Of a stretch of DNA of 12,644 nt, positions 1 through 7,971 are shown piece by piece (the first letter of the stretch is position 1; every line of letters starts with the position of its first letter). The position numbers were made by a program, and so were the translations under genes. The notes beneath the pieces are model-generated. The model made no database searches. It was not told the DNA's origin and worked only from the letters and a program-made list of their open reading frames with translations. The DNA is taken from positions 1-12,644 of the forward strand of contig JAJKFJ010023741.1 of the NCBI GenBank assembly GCA_027382625.1. Reading direction: 5' to 3'. The DNA comes from Tetmemena sp. SeJ-2015. Its lineage: Eukaryota; Ciliophora; Spirotrichea; Sporadotrichida; Oxytrichidae.

Positions 1-2
1 AA

Positions 3-56
3 CTTAATCGTCTTCTGCAAGACATATTTAATAGTGATTATGAGCTGTATAATCTT
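3..56 (+). other. Possible upstream exon of the first gene
   Basis: Read from position 3, this stretch is open for 18 codons (LNRLLQDIFNSDYELYNL) and would then hit TGA at 60. A GT at 57 and a pyrimidine-rich TCTCTTATAG ending at 186 could bound a 130-nt intron, and the phase agrees with the open frame that starts at 187. The donor GTCTGA is poor, and an 18-codon frame is easily found by chance. It could instead be the end of another gene or an MDS joined by an IES. Confidence 0.3.
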
Positions 57-186
57 GTCTGATCTCTACTGTTTGAGATTGGAATCTGATTATTCTTTTT
101 TTATGCTCAAATGTTTTATTTTTATTTATTTTATTTTATTTATTTATTTATTATTAGACCATGTTCATGATTAGTCTCTCTTATAG

Positions 187-2171
187 TAAAATGCTTACCA
201 TCCAAGTTTCTCACACAACAACTCTACAACCATAGATCATACTATTTCCAACGATATGAATTTAAATACCACCTAAAACTCAATTTTCAATCCACCTCCT
301 TATGATGAAAACTTAGTGATGGAATTTATGGAAAGTTTATATGCTGATAGCAAATGGTCAAAGATAGCGAGTGATGAGCAGTTTGAGCAAATTATGACTT
401 TGATGAGTGAATACTTTGGGATGGTGGAGTCTGAAGAGCAAAGCAATAAGTACCTGAATACACCAAGCTACCTATTAGCGTAAAAGCAGCACAAAGTTAA
501 AGGGAAAGTAGATGGTAATCACATTGGGAGTGAAATAGATAAGTAGAATATGTCAAATTAAGAATTTGATTTCACTCTGATGAAATTAATTTGCTTTTTT
601 CTTTCATTAAGTGTGCGATATTAATTTTATGTCGAAGTAAAGTTCTCTCAAGAAACTAGATAAGTTAACCGTAACTAAGAAGGGCCTTCACCTGATAGGA
701 GTAGAAAGACTTTCTTCTAGGAAAAAGAAGCGTTCCAATTTCAATGTAATGAGTGATGACGAGTAAGAGAATCAACTATAAGATCATTTTCCAATCGATG
801 ATAACTCTGGCGACGAAGATGAGAATAATCACCAAGATCAGCACAATAATTGTGGTCTCTTATTTATTGTTTAAGATGAAAAGTTATTCGAGAAGTATAT
901 AAAGCAAATGAACTTAGACTCTACAATAATGAAGGAGAGATTTGTGATGGAGCGATATACTTCTTATCTTAACAAGTGCATGTTCATAAACTCAGATGAT
1001 TTCATAAAGAAGAAGTTCAAGGCCTTCATGGATAAAAAGAACCCCAAAAAGAGTGAAAACTTCTTCACCCGCATGCAGAAAGATTAAGAGCGTAGGAATC
1101 AACATGAGAAAATGATGTAGGAGAAAAATAATAATTTGACTAGTCAAGTAGCCAGTTTTTTAAATGCTAGGTTAAATAGTACAGTCGACAGTAATACTAA
1201 TCATGATGTAGGTAGTGCCATGCATAGAAATAGATTTGCTGGGAATCAAGCAAGTCACTTTAATCAAAATCTTTTAGGACTTAACAAAAATCAGCCTAGT
1301 AACCTTTCAAGCTTTAGTATCAGTAATCATAATAAGATAGGCGTGAGCCCGGTAATCTAATACGGTGGAATTATAGGACAAGGAGTCACATCTGGGGTTA
1401 GATACCCTAGTAGGCAGTCTTAAAATGCAAGCCGATCTAAAGAGCGAGTTAGACTTATTAGGCATCAATTTGCTTCAAATAAAATAGGAGATAGCTCTAT
1501 TGATGATGTCTAGGTAGGGAAGACAACTCTTCCTTTGACTCCGGAGTAAAGTACTTAGGTATTTGATTTCAGTCTGAAAGCTTAAAATCAACCTCAAAAT
1601 AATCAGCCAACTTCCTTTATCTCACAGTTGTAGATTTTATTTAGATTAAAAAATTATATTTTTAGAATATCAAAATGAAGGATTAGCCAATTTTATAAAT
1701 CAATAATATGCCTTACCAAGAAACAGATCTAAAGGAATAGCCTATCAAGATGAAATAAAGGCTTAATTAAGCCTTCTCTGAATCAAGAAAACTAGAGTCA
1801 GAGTACACAGAGCAATCTCAATCTCATCTTCAAGCTCATCACTTTATCTTTCATTTATTAACTTAAGGAGTGGATTTTAACCCAAGTAAACATAGTTTGC
1901 ATAGAACTATTCAAAAAACTTTTAAGGAGCATCAGCCCCTCAGAGTCAGAAGCCACAGCAGTAGTATGACTCCTCGGAGTAGAGTTATTCGTAAATAGAC
2001 TCACTTAGAGAGGGCGAAGAGTCTAGTTCGAAAAGTAGGATAGATGAGAGTAGTAACAATATCTTAGTTAAGAGCGTAGGAGACATTAGAGGTACGTCGC
2101 CAAAGTCAGGTCTAAGGAGGAAAAACATGAGAGTTACAATCATTTTTGTAGTATATTTTTAATAGTTCTGA
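187..2171 (+). CDS. Q/N/S-rich hypothetical protein, segmented
   Basis: I do not recognise the function. The frame is open from 187, with the first in-frame ATG at 256, and ends at TGA 2169-2171 after in-frame TAA TAG. Many TAA/TAG codons must be Gln. Segments are 187-514, 612-1593, 1670-1766 and 1863-2171, separated by an intron and two candidate eliminated sequences listed below. The protein has a basic stretch (VERLSSRKKKRSNF), an acidic stretch (DDNSGDEDENNHQ), a charged probably helical region (FFTRMQKDQERRNQHEKM, codons near 1060-1120), then a long Asn/Gln/Ser-rich disordered part and a Ser/Glu-rich tail. No membrane segment or catalytic motif is evident. Such composition is common in ciliate cytoskeletal or regulatory proteins, but that is not evidence of function. 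Coding status is well supported; exact joins after 1594 are inferred. Confidence 0.65.
515..611 (+). other. Spliceosomal intron (97 nt)
   Basis: The donor is GAT G|GTAATC and the acceptor is a pyrimidine-rich TTTTTTCTTTCATTAAG|TG. Splicing changes frame so that the downstream reading becomes CDINFMSKQSSLKKL, continuous with the long downstream frame. Without splicing the upstream frame runs into a TGA at about 755. Both splice sites and the phase agree. Confidence 0.7.
1594..1669 (+). other. Candidate IES, pointer TCAAAAT
   Basis: The 7-bp direct repeat TCAAAAT occurs at 1594-1600 and 1670-1676, each starting one base before an in-frame CAA codon. Removing 76 bp (one repeat plus the intervening DNA) joins QNQPQ to NEGLANFINQQ in one frame. 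Without removal the upstream frame ends at a TGA just past 1676. No GT...AG pair gives the needed phase, although TTTTTAG near 1665 resembles an acceptor. A small indel in the A run near 1650 is the alternative. Confidence 0.45.
1758..1775. repeat. 18-bp perfect palindrome
   Basis: AAGGCTTAATTAAGCCTT is its own reverse complement. Its centre (1766/1767) coincides with the left edge of the second candidate IES. In AT-rich DNA of this length one such palindrome is not very unlikely by chance. Confidence 0.6.
1767..1862 (+). other. Candidate IES, pointer TTAAG
   Basis: TTAAG occurs at 1767-1771 and 1863-1867, both with TTA as an in-frame codon. Removing 96 bp eliminates an in-frame TGA (1779-1781) and joins EIKAQL to RSGFQPKQTQFAQN, which runs on to the gene's stop. 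The right end resembles a splice acceptor (TTAACTTAAG), but no donor with the right phase is visible before the TGA. The segment is not notably AT-rich, which weakens the IES reading. Confidence 0.4.
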
Positions 2172-2469
2172 AGGACGTGAAATTAACAACGTTTATAGGC
2201 CTCTCAGATATGATTGATCTCAAGATTAAGCAACTCTCAATCAAAGTAAATGCAAAAAAGAGCCAAAACTAATCACCAACTAAATCTAAAATTCTAATAC
2301 ACTGAGCAACCTTATTTTACCTTATTTTTCTTTATTTCTTCATTATGTTTCCTAGTGTTTGTTGGGAATAAAACTATTTAAATAAGTAGTACGAGGTACA
2401 CTGCATTAATTCAAAGTAGATTGACTAGCGAAGAAGCAATACTTGATAAAATACTCTCTCTATTTACGC
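2172..2469. other. Intergenic region between convergent genes
   Basis: This contains the 3' flanks of the hypothetical gene (+) and of the bL12 gene (-). It is AT-rich with T-runs. I see no ORF, RNA gene or repeat of note. Confidence 0.6.
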
Positions 2470-3541
2470 TCATGCCAATCTGCATTCAGCGCCGATCTCC
2501 TTTAGCTTTTCAACGATCTTATCTGCATCCTCTTTCTTTACTTCTTTCTTTAACCACATGGGTGCTCCTTCAACAGCTGCTTTTGCCTCTTGTAGACCAA
2601 GCCCAAGAAGCGCTCTCACTTCCTTAATGACTGCAATCTTCTTTGCTGGGTCGAACTTAGAGAGCTCAATATCGTAATGAGACTTCTCCTTCTTCTCTTC
2701 TTCCTTAGGAGCTGCTTTTACCTCTTCTGCTTAGGGTGCTTCTTAAGCGGGGGCTGAGCCTGCTGCTCCCATGGAAAGTCCAAGAGCTGACATAGCGGGC
2801 CCGAGTCTAGCGAGCATCTCTTATTACTTGAACCAGTTAGGGTTGGCAGGAGGGCAAGCTCCAGTTTCTAATGAATAATTAGATAAGCATTCATAATATG
2901 AAAATTACATACCGTCGGGCTTGATAGAAGGCCAATCCAAGTTTATCTTGAATGGGTTAGTTCCGGAGGTTCTGAGAACTCTCTCTCTAGTCATCTCATT
3001 GAAATATCTCAGCTCAAAGATGTTGAGATCGAGAACTTTATCAGCGAGCATCTCGACTTTCTTCTTCTGTAGATCACTCAGCTCCTTTTTGACATAGGTG
3101 CGGGATCTAAGATAAGCTTTAGATTTCGCATGATATGGGAGTAATTATGTTTGCAATAGGAAGCAAGAAGGTCAATACTTACTCGTTGATAACTTTATTA
3201 GTAATTTTTTCCCATTCTTTTTCGAATTTGAAGACCTCATCTTGATAAGACTCTCCCCACTGCTTCTTTCCCTCCTCAACCTGCTCTGGTGTAGGCTCTT
3301 ATTCCTTAAATATAAATAATTAATTGGATATTAAAGAATTTTTATTTTACTAATAGACAGAGAAGTATCTACGTGCTTTATGAAAAGAATTGTTAGTATA
3401 CCTGTGAGAGTGAACAATAAATACATTCTTAAATGTTAAAAGAAGCGAAATATTAATATTGAATTGAATGTTAGGAGTGAAAGCTTGCGATGCTTATGTT
3501 GCAATAATTCTACTGTGCTTCTTGAAAAGTCCCACTATCAT
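2470..3541 (-). CDS. Mitochondrial ribosomal protein bL12 (L7/L12)
   Basis: This encodes the stalk protein of the mitochondrial large ribosomal subunit, which recruits translation GTPases. The C-terminal domain is unmistakable: KKIAVIKEVRALLGLGLQEA and AKAAVEGAPMWLKKEV match the bL12 core, ending KLKEIGAECRLA before TGA at 2470-2472. Upstream is a charged Ala/Pro/Lys/Glu linker and a helical N-terminal part. The proposed start, ATG at 3539-3541, gives a basic N-terminus (MIVGLFKKHSRII) and later ARRYFS, which resembles a mitochondrial presequence and cleavage site. The stretch 3305-3370 is AT-rich yet open; a 54-nt intron starting GTCTAT and ending TTTAAG would keep the frame, so the N-terminal structure is uncertain. 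TAA/TAG occur as Gln codons (for example KQQEMLARL and APAQEAPQ). The gene has no frameshifts, unlike the kinase relict at the window's end. Confidence 0.9.
2868..2912 (-). other. bL12 intron (45 nt)
   Basis: On the minus strand the donor is GACG|GTATGT and the acceptor TTCATTAG|AAAC. Splicing joins SIKPD to ETGACPPANPNW in frame. AT-rich. Confidence 0.85.
3107..3182 (-). other. bL12 intron (76 nt)
   Basis: On the minus strand the donor is AACGA|GTAAGT and the acceptor TTATCTTAG|ATCC. Splicing joins KITNKVINE to SRTYVKKELSDL in frame. Confidence 0.85.
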
Positions 3542-4129
3542 TTTTCAATTATAATTATTATTTATTTATAACCTTACATTATTTTTGGAATTTTATTATA
3601 ATCTATATTATAATTGAAAGGAATTGATAGAACTACTTTTTTCTATTTATATAGTTTATAATTGTGATTATTGTCATAATTGAAGTGCTGAATAGAAAAA
3701 CTAGATTTGAATGCAACAAATATTAATTAAAAATTAAGTACAGAACACATTATAATTTAAAATTAGTTGCAAATACTTTAATAAAAACCAATCTATTTAT
3801 AATCTTTAATTAAAGTAATTTAATAGGCAAAAGAATTAAATTCTTAATAAATAAGAGCTGATAGAATTTTAGATAAAACTCTTTATATTATGCTATAAAT
3901 TAAAGAAGGGAGAACAATAATTTATATAGAATGAATTATATCCTTATTTTTTATATTTATTATAAAATAGCAAAGACATTTAAATTTGTTAATGTCATAA
4001 GAATGCAACCAAATAAAAATGTATTAAACTTTTTTAATTGAAAATAAAGAAAAGTCACCTTATAAATTCTTAGATTTCTTTATTTTTATAAACATATATG
4101 AGATAAACGCATTTAAATAATTTAATTAA
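3542..4129. other. AT-rich non-coding DNA upstream of bL12
   Basis: This must include the 5' flank of the bL12 gene. It is strongly AT-rich, with repeated TTTATAATT-like words and no convincing codon structure on either strand. No sharp promoter motif can be named. Confidence 0.5.
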
Positions 4130-4401
4130 GAGCAAATTTGCCCCCTGATCTACAGCTTGTTGGATAGCTAATCAAAAACTAAAATGAGTTTCTTCTTTAA
4201 TCATCGCTCCAGCACCTCTCAGTAGTGAGATAGGATGCGCGTCTTCTCATCAATTTCATAATCGTAGCACTCAGGATATGATGGAGCTTATAATTCTGTA
4301 CTCAATATTGACACACACTTTGTAAGGATAAAATTGTCTTAAAATTTCTTGCTGAATCGAATTGTATAAGTTATTGAATTTGGGATCACTTCAAAAAACA
4401 T
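4130..4401 (-). pseudogene. Decayed minus-strand coding fragment
   Basis: An open frame starts at ATG 4399-4401 (MFFEVIPNSITYTIRFSKKF) and runs 60 codons, through APSYPECYDYEIDEKTRIL, to TGA at 4219-4221. The same frame continues as EVLER, a second TGA (4201-4203), then LKKKLILVFDQLSNKLQIRG to about 4135. GC is clearly higher than in the flanks. Staying in one frame across two TGA codons suggests a gene piece with two nonsense changes, or a short gene ending at the first TGA. The product is not recognised. A single MDS of a gene whose other parts lie elsewhere is also possible. Confidence 0.4.
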
Positions 4402-4938
4402 AATTTTATACCATTTTAATTTAATATATAATTTATTTCTCTATTTAATAAAATCCTACGCTATAAATATTTTAATACATTTAAACTACAATTATTCAGT
4501 CAAAGTTATCTATTAACAGTTTAAAACAAAGCTATATATAATAAATTAATAAATTTAGCATACTACATAATCAAATTAATTTTTATGTTTTATAAATGCA
4601 AGAAAGTACACTCAAAATCAATTAAATCTGTAAATGATTCGGATACTAAAACAAAAAAACATAAAATGTTTAATGCTCCCTAAAATTTTATTAGGGATAG
4701 CTTTGATAATATTTGCTTTTCTTTAATTGATTATCCCCTATGAAAATTAAAGTTCTTCTGAATGTATATGCTAATTTTATATCTTAAATGATATAGCTAA
4801 AAGGAATTGTTGCTGCTTCATAAAAATGTTTTGTCCAATCTTTATGAATTGATGCTATAATATATTTTTAATTCAATAATTTATAATGATGGTTAACATA
4901 TTTCATCTTTTGTTTTAAAGAGTTTAATATATTTGAGA
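4402..4938. other. AT-rich non-coding DNA
   Basis: I see nothing clearly functional. A 37-codon frame from ATG 4740 begins MKIKVLLNVYANF, but it is no longer than chance allows. The last part is the 5' flank of the ubiquitin-like gene. Confidence 0.45.
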
Positions 4939-5199
4939 ATGGAAGAATCAATGAAAATTTTAATACTTGGCTTTATGGGAAAGTCTTTAAAAATAGAAAC
5001 CTGCACTTCAGAATCGACTATCCAAGATTTAAATAATGAAATTCAAAAATTGACTGGCATAGAACCTGCTGCACAAAGGCTTATTTATGCTTCCAAAATC
5101 TTAGATAAATATACTACAAATCATAACCAAGATTTTTCAACTATTTTAAAACGATTGATAAAATTTATTTAAAAACATTATTTAATGCAACGAGGATGA
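4939..5199 (+). CDS. Divergent single ubiquitin-like domain protein
   Basis: This is an 86-codon frame from ATG 4939 (or ATG 4951) to TGA 5197-5199, with TAA at 5170 read as Gln. It covers almost a whole ubiquitin fold: MKILILGFMGKSLKIE for strands 1-2, STIQDLNNEIQKLTGIEPAA for the helix, QRLIYASKILDKYT for strands 3-4, and QDFSTILKRL for the last strand. Compared with ubiquitin it lacks a few residues before the last strand and has no terminal Gly-Gly, so it could not be conjugated as it stands. Such domains usually act as binding modules. It may be complete, or the first MDS of a longer protein such as the ubiquitin-like/PCGH type found at 9263-11326. The last 15 codons are AT-rich and may be read-through into non-coding DNA. 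Confidence 0.7.
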
Positions 5200-5399
5200 A
5201 GTGAATAGTTATCTTTTTAATATAAATCTAAGAATTTTAGATTATTTGAAGTAGAATAATAGAGTTAAAATAGCAAATGTAGATATCTTTTTTAAATTAC
5301 ATTGTGCTATTTATGAATGAATAAATGAATGAATTATTGAGTATAAAAATGAATAATCAAGTTCCAATCTAGATATCAGGCTTAATTAAACAACTCAAG
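5200..5399. other. Region between ubiquitin-like gene and inverted repeat
   Basis: Two short plus-strand open frames look weakly protein-like: one through RILDYLKQNNRVKIANVDIF ending at TGA about 5318, and one from ATG about 5351 (MNNQVPIQISGLIKQLKHYQ) that runs into the inverted repeat at 5400. Neither is longer than chance allows. The 10-mer TGTGCTATTT at 5303-5312 recurs at 6000-6009, exactly at the outer edge of the right inverted-repeat arm. Confidence 0.3.
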
Positions 5400-5429
5400 C
5401 ATTATTAAATAGGACTTCCAGAGGAAGAT
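5400..5429 (+). repeat. Left arm of 30-bp perfect inverted repeat
   Basis: This arm (begins CATTATTAAATAGGACTTCC) is the exact reverse complement of 5972-6001. Read on the plus strand it lies in an open frame as HYQIGLPEED. It contains an internal 5-bp palindrome, CTTCC-AGA-GGAAG. TTAA lies inside both arms, so a TTAA-target transposon end can be imagined, but the repeat extends beyond it. Confidence 0.85.
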
Positions 5430-5483
5430 TAGAGATTAGAAATTAGAGTGATTTATATTATTATTGATTTGACTATTTAATAC

Positions 5484-5905
5484 CCCACCTGCCCCCCTCA
5501 TAAATATGGGGACTCATTCGGTCTCATCGAATGCATCAATGGTAATCTTTAGAAGTACTGACCACTGACTAGGGGTGACACAGCCGATAGCTGCAAGAGG
5601 ACGCGGGCGTTGCCACTCACTGCACAGGGCAATGGCCAGAAATCCTTGGCGTTCAAACCCTCCCTGACTGAGGACGTGAGCTGCCGGTAACTCGGGGGCC
5701 TCGGGCGCCATGCCTAGAGGCTCAGAGGACTGGTCAAAGAGAGCGTGAACTTTGCATCCGGTGTCTGATCCAGGGTGCTCATAGCGGTAGTCATAGGGTG
5801 GCCGCTGACAGTGTCTAGTCATCCTCAAGCTACTTTCTTCGGATACATCGGTATTGCTTAAGTAGAACTGTAGTCGCCATAGTCGGTGCGTCGTCTGCTG
5901 CTACC
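5484..5905. other. GC-rich island (about 57% GC)
   Basis: This island, bounded by AT-rich DNA, starts at CCCCACCTGCCCCCC and ends near GGTAGCAGCAG on the minus strand, before A-runs. Several frames are open because only TGA stops translation, so strand and frame are unclear. Candidates are the minus-strand frame ending at 5825 (3' end of the multi-exon gene) and the minus-strand frame ending at 5514. Composition unlike the neighbours suggests an exon of different origin, an inserted segment, or an MDS with distinct codon use. Confidence 0.5.
5514..5822 (-). CDS. Unrecognised ORF in the GC-rich island
   Basis: From ATG 5822 this is a 102-codon frame without any of TAA, TAG or TGA before the final TGA (5514-5516). 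Upstream the frame stays open to a TGA at 5952-5954, with one TAG. Residues such as PPYDYRYEHPGSDTGCKVHA and AAIGCVTPSQWSVLLKITID look like ordinary protein, with Trp and Cys present, but no family is recognised. It overlaps, in a different frame, the last exon of the gene at 5825-6642; an indel in the A-runs at 5913-5942 would fuse the two. It could be that gene's true C-terminus, a foreign fragment, or chance. Confidence 0.3.
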   Translation of the reverse strand: MTRHCQRPPYDYRYEHPGSDTGCKVHALFDQSSEPLGMAPEAPELPAAHVLSQGGFERQGFLAIALCSEWQRPRPLAAIGCVTPSQWSVLLKITIDAFDETE

Positions 5906-6642
5906 ACTCTTTTTTATTTCCTTTTTTTTCCTTCTCTTTTTTTGTTCCGAGTCAGATGCATCAGCAATTCCATCTTCCTCTGGAAGTCCTATTTAATAAT
6001 GTGCTATTTTATAATTTGAGAGGTCAGAGTTTTAATTTTTTCTTAATTGGTTTTAACAGGTCTCATCTTTTTTTTACTAAAAAAAATATAATTATAGGAA
6101 GCAAAAAATTAATTTATCGTAAGTAATATATCTTTAAATAAATATTTCTAATTGTTTTTATACTTGCCAGGTATTTACGTTATCATGACATACTTTCAAT
6201 CTCTGCTTGACTTTATTTTATCGATTTATTACGAGTTTATAAGCTTATTCTTATTTTATATCTGGTGGTGTCCTTCTAAGAGCTTATCACTAATAGTTTA
6301 GTTTAAGTCAAATTTTATTTACCTGGTGAAACATTCTCACATAGTCCTTGAGCTCATTCAGTCCATTTTACCTATAAGAGCGATGTTTTGTAGTCGACTC
6401 TCTATTTGACTTTTGTGAAACCATCTCAATTCCTCCCCATCATTATCCTTGCCTATTTATATCCAAAGTTATTTTGAGAATAGGAATAAATAGCGCTAAA
6501 CTATTCACTAAAAGCTCAAAAGCTTATTTAATAAAAAGGTTTACTTGGTTTTTATACTTACCATAGATTTGAAAAATACTTTAAGACAAGATAAGTAGTA
6601 GCGCTCTTCGTCATGCCTATCTTTCTTTTTCCCAAAAACCAT
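5825..6642 (-). CDS. Multi-exon hypothetical gene, minus strand
   Basis: Proposed exons are 6642-6562 (MVFGKKKDRHDEERYYLSCL), 6447-6323 (DNDGEELRWFHKSQIESRLQ), 6275-6164 (PPDIKQEQAYKLVINRQNKV, ending HDNVNTWQ) and 6076-5825 (QKKDETCQNQLRKNQN... to YPKKVA and TGA). Introns start GTAAGT, GTAAAT and GTATAA and end in AAG or TAG; the third acceptor follows eight T. Exon 2 changes frame once (after LIGKMD the good frame is NELKDYVRMFHQ), and the exon 2/exon 3 phases disagree, so there is a frameshift or a missed IES. The protein is highly charged with a Lys/Arg cluster (EQKKRRKKKEIKK), perhaps a nuclear localisation signal. Function not recognised. The last exon contains the right arm of the 30-bp inverted repeat and ends in the GC-rich island, so its true end is uncertain. 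Confidence 0.4.
5972..6001 (-). repeat. Right arm of 30-bp perfect inverted repeat
   Basis: This is the exact reverse complement of 5400-5429. On the minus strand it encodes HYQIGLPEED within the last exon of the gene at 5825-6642, in the same reading phase as the left arm on the plus strand. Spacing between the arms is 542 bp. Confidence 0.85.
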
Positions 6643-6817
6643 TTTGATTATTGGAAGAATATGATTATGTGATCGGGGGAAGAGATATTTGAGAGAAATA
6701 AAGAAGTAGATTATGATAGAAGACCGAATGATCAGATGGTTAACTGCTAGATGAGTGAATTTTTGGACCAGGGTTCGGCTCCCACTAGTAAACCTCTTTT
6801 TTTTAAATTTTCTGGCC

Positions 6818-7081
6818 AATAATTATAGCAGCAATAGCAGTAATAGCAACAACAATAACAACAGTAGAAGTATAAATGCAAACAGAAATAATTAGAATGA
6901 AGATGATGAAGAAGAAGATGAGGAGGAAAATAAATTAGCGGAAGAATAGTCTTAAAAGAGGAAAAGTTGGAAAATAAATAAGAGATACTTCAAATAATTC
7001 AAAATCAAAACTGATAGAGTTGCTTTTAAAAGTATGCAATCATACACCCTGGCAGTTGTTAATCTAGAGATGTTTTTAATT
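6818..7081 (+). CDS. Asn/Ser- and Glu/Asp-rich coding fragment
   Basis: The plus-strand frame is open from 6755. It shows an Asn/Ser run (NNYSSNSSNSNNNNNN), an acidic run (NEDDEEEDEEENKL), then a basic segment (QKRKSWKINKRYFKQFKIK), with TAA/TAG read as Gln. The codon-biased acidic stretch is typical of ciliate exons. It fades into AT-rich DNA after about 7081, with no nearby TGA in frame, so it is probably one MDS or exon of a gene whose other parts are not visible. A second frame would read as poly-Gln, but it stops sooner. Its start lies only about 175 bp from the proposed start of the minus-strand gene, so the two would be divergent. Function unknown. Confidence 0.4.
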
Positions 7082-7971
7082 TATTCCCAAACACTTAAGC
7101 ATATACATCTCTTTTTTTAATTTCTCTAATTCATTCATATTCGACATATATTAAATTTAATAAACCTAATTTATTCAGTTGACTTCTTGCTCATATTTCT
7201 CTTTAATTTAATCATTCCAACCTTTAATTAACTAATCGTATTCTCCTTATAATAATTTATTATTTATACTTATAAAGTCCCTTTAAAGTGATACTCAAGA
7301 AAGGAATTACTCAAAGGGACATTTAATAATAATATCAACTGTCTCTGCTCAAACCTACTTCATTTAATAATTTACTACGATAAAAGTTGTCTATTTCTTA
7401 TAAGGTTATTACCTATAAAAGAGACCTTATAACTGATTTTATAGAGGAAGAATGAAATACAAAATATATTGTAGCCTTTATTTCTATAAATTTAACATTA
7501 ACATTTTTTTTTTCAATTATATAATAAAAAATAATAAAGTTTTAAATACTTTACTGAAAGACGTAGGCATGGCTAAAAACGCTACCGTAATTTAATCCCA
7601 AATCTTTTAATTAGTGGTCCTAAAATAAATTATAATTTATTTATTATTTAGCTAAAATTAATAAACTAGTTTAAAGACTGTACTTATTTAAATTAATTTT
7701 TAGATTGGGTATTGAATTTTTCAAAAAATAAATTTAAAGATATCCTAAATTCATATTTAAAAAACAAAAAAGATAGGATTAAAATCGAGAAAAGAACTAA
7801 CTTATAATGATATGTTTTGCATTAATAAATTAATGATGTGGGGCTTTATTAGAATGTCTCACAACTATTAGTGCACTTATATATTTAAGTAATTTGAAAG
7901 AGAGTTTGTAAATAAGTTTTAAAACAAAATGTAAAAGAGGATAAAGCTTTTAATTGAATGTTATTCATAAT
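7082..7971. other. AT-rich non-coding DNA with two small hairpins
   Basis: No convincing coding frame. Two inverted repeats could form stems: GTCCCTTT 7277-7284 with AAAGGGAC 7313-7320, and TTATAAGGT 7398-7406 with ACCTTATAA 7424-7432. Their closeness is mildly notable, but they have no known match. Confidence 0.4.

Noticed and set aside
1136..1360. Separate 74-codon ORF under the standard code
   Set aside because: It is the in-frame central part of the longer gene 187-2171; its ends are TAG and TAA codons that are sense here.
2421..2627. Plus-strand ORF opposite the bL12 C-terminus
   Set aside because: It is an antisense shadow of a clearly identified minus-strand gene.
4740..4853. 37-codon frame beginning MKIKVLL, resembling a ubiquitin-like start
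   Set aside because: It has no further ubiquitin-like residues and is no longer than expected by chance with TGA as the only stop.
6764..6790. tRNA-like T-arm (AGGGTTCGGCTCCC)
   Set aside because: No matching acceptor, D or anticodon stems could be laid out upstream.
6541..6819. 92-codon minus-strand ORF as a complete protein
   Set aside because: A strong GTAAGT donor follows codon FKSM, and the part upstream of the internal ATG at 6642 is AT-rich and less protein-like, so only 6642-6562 is kept, as an exon.
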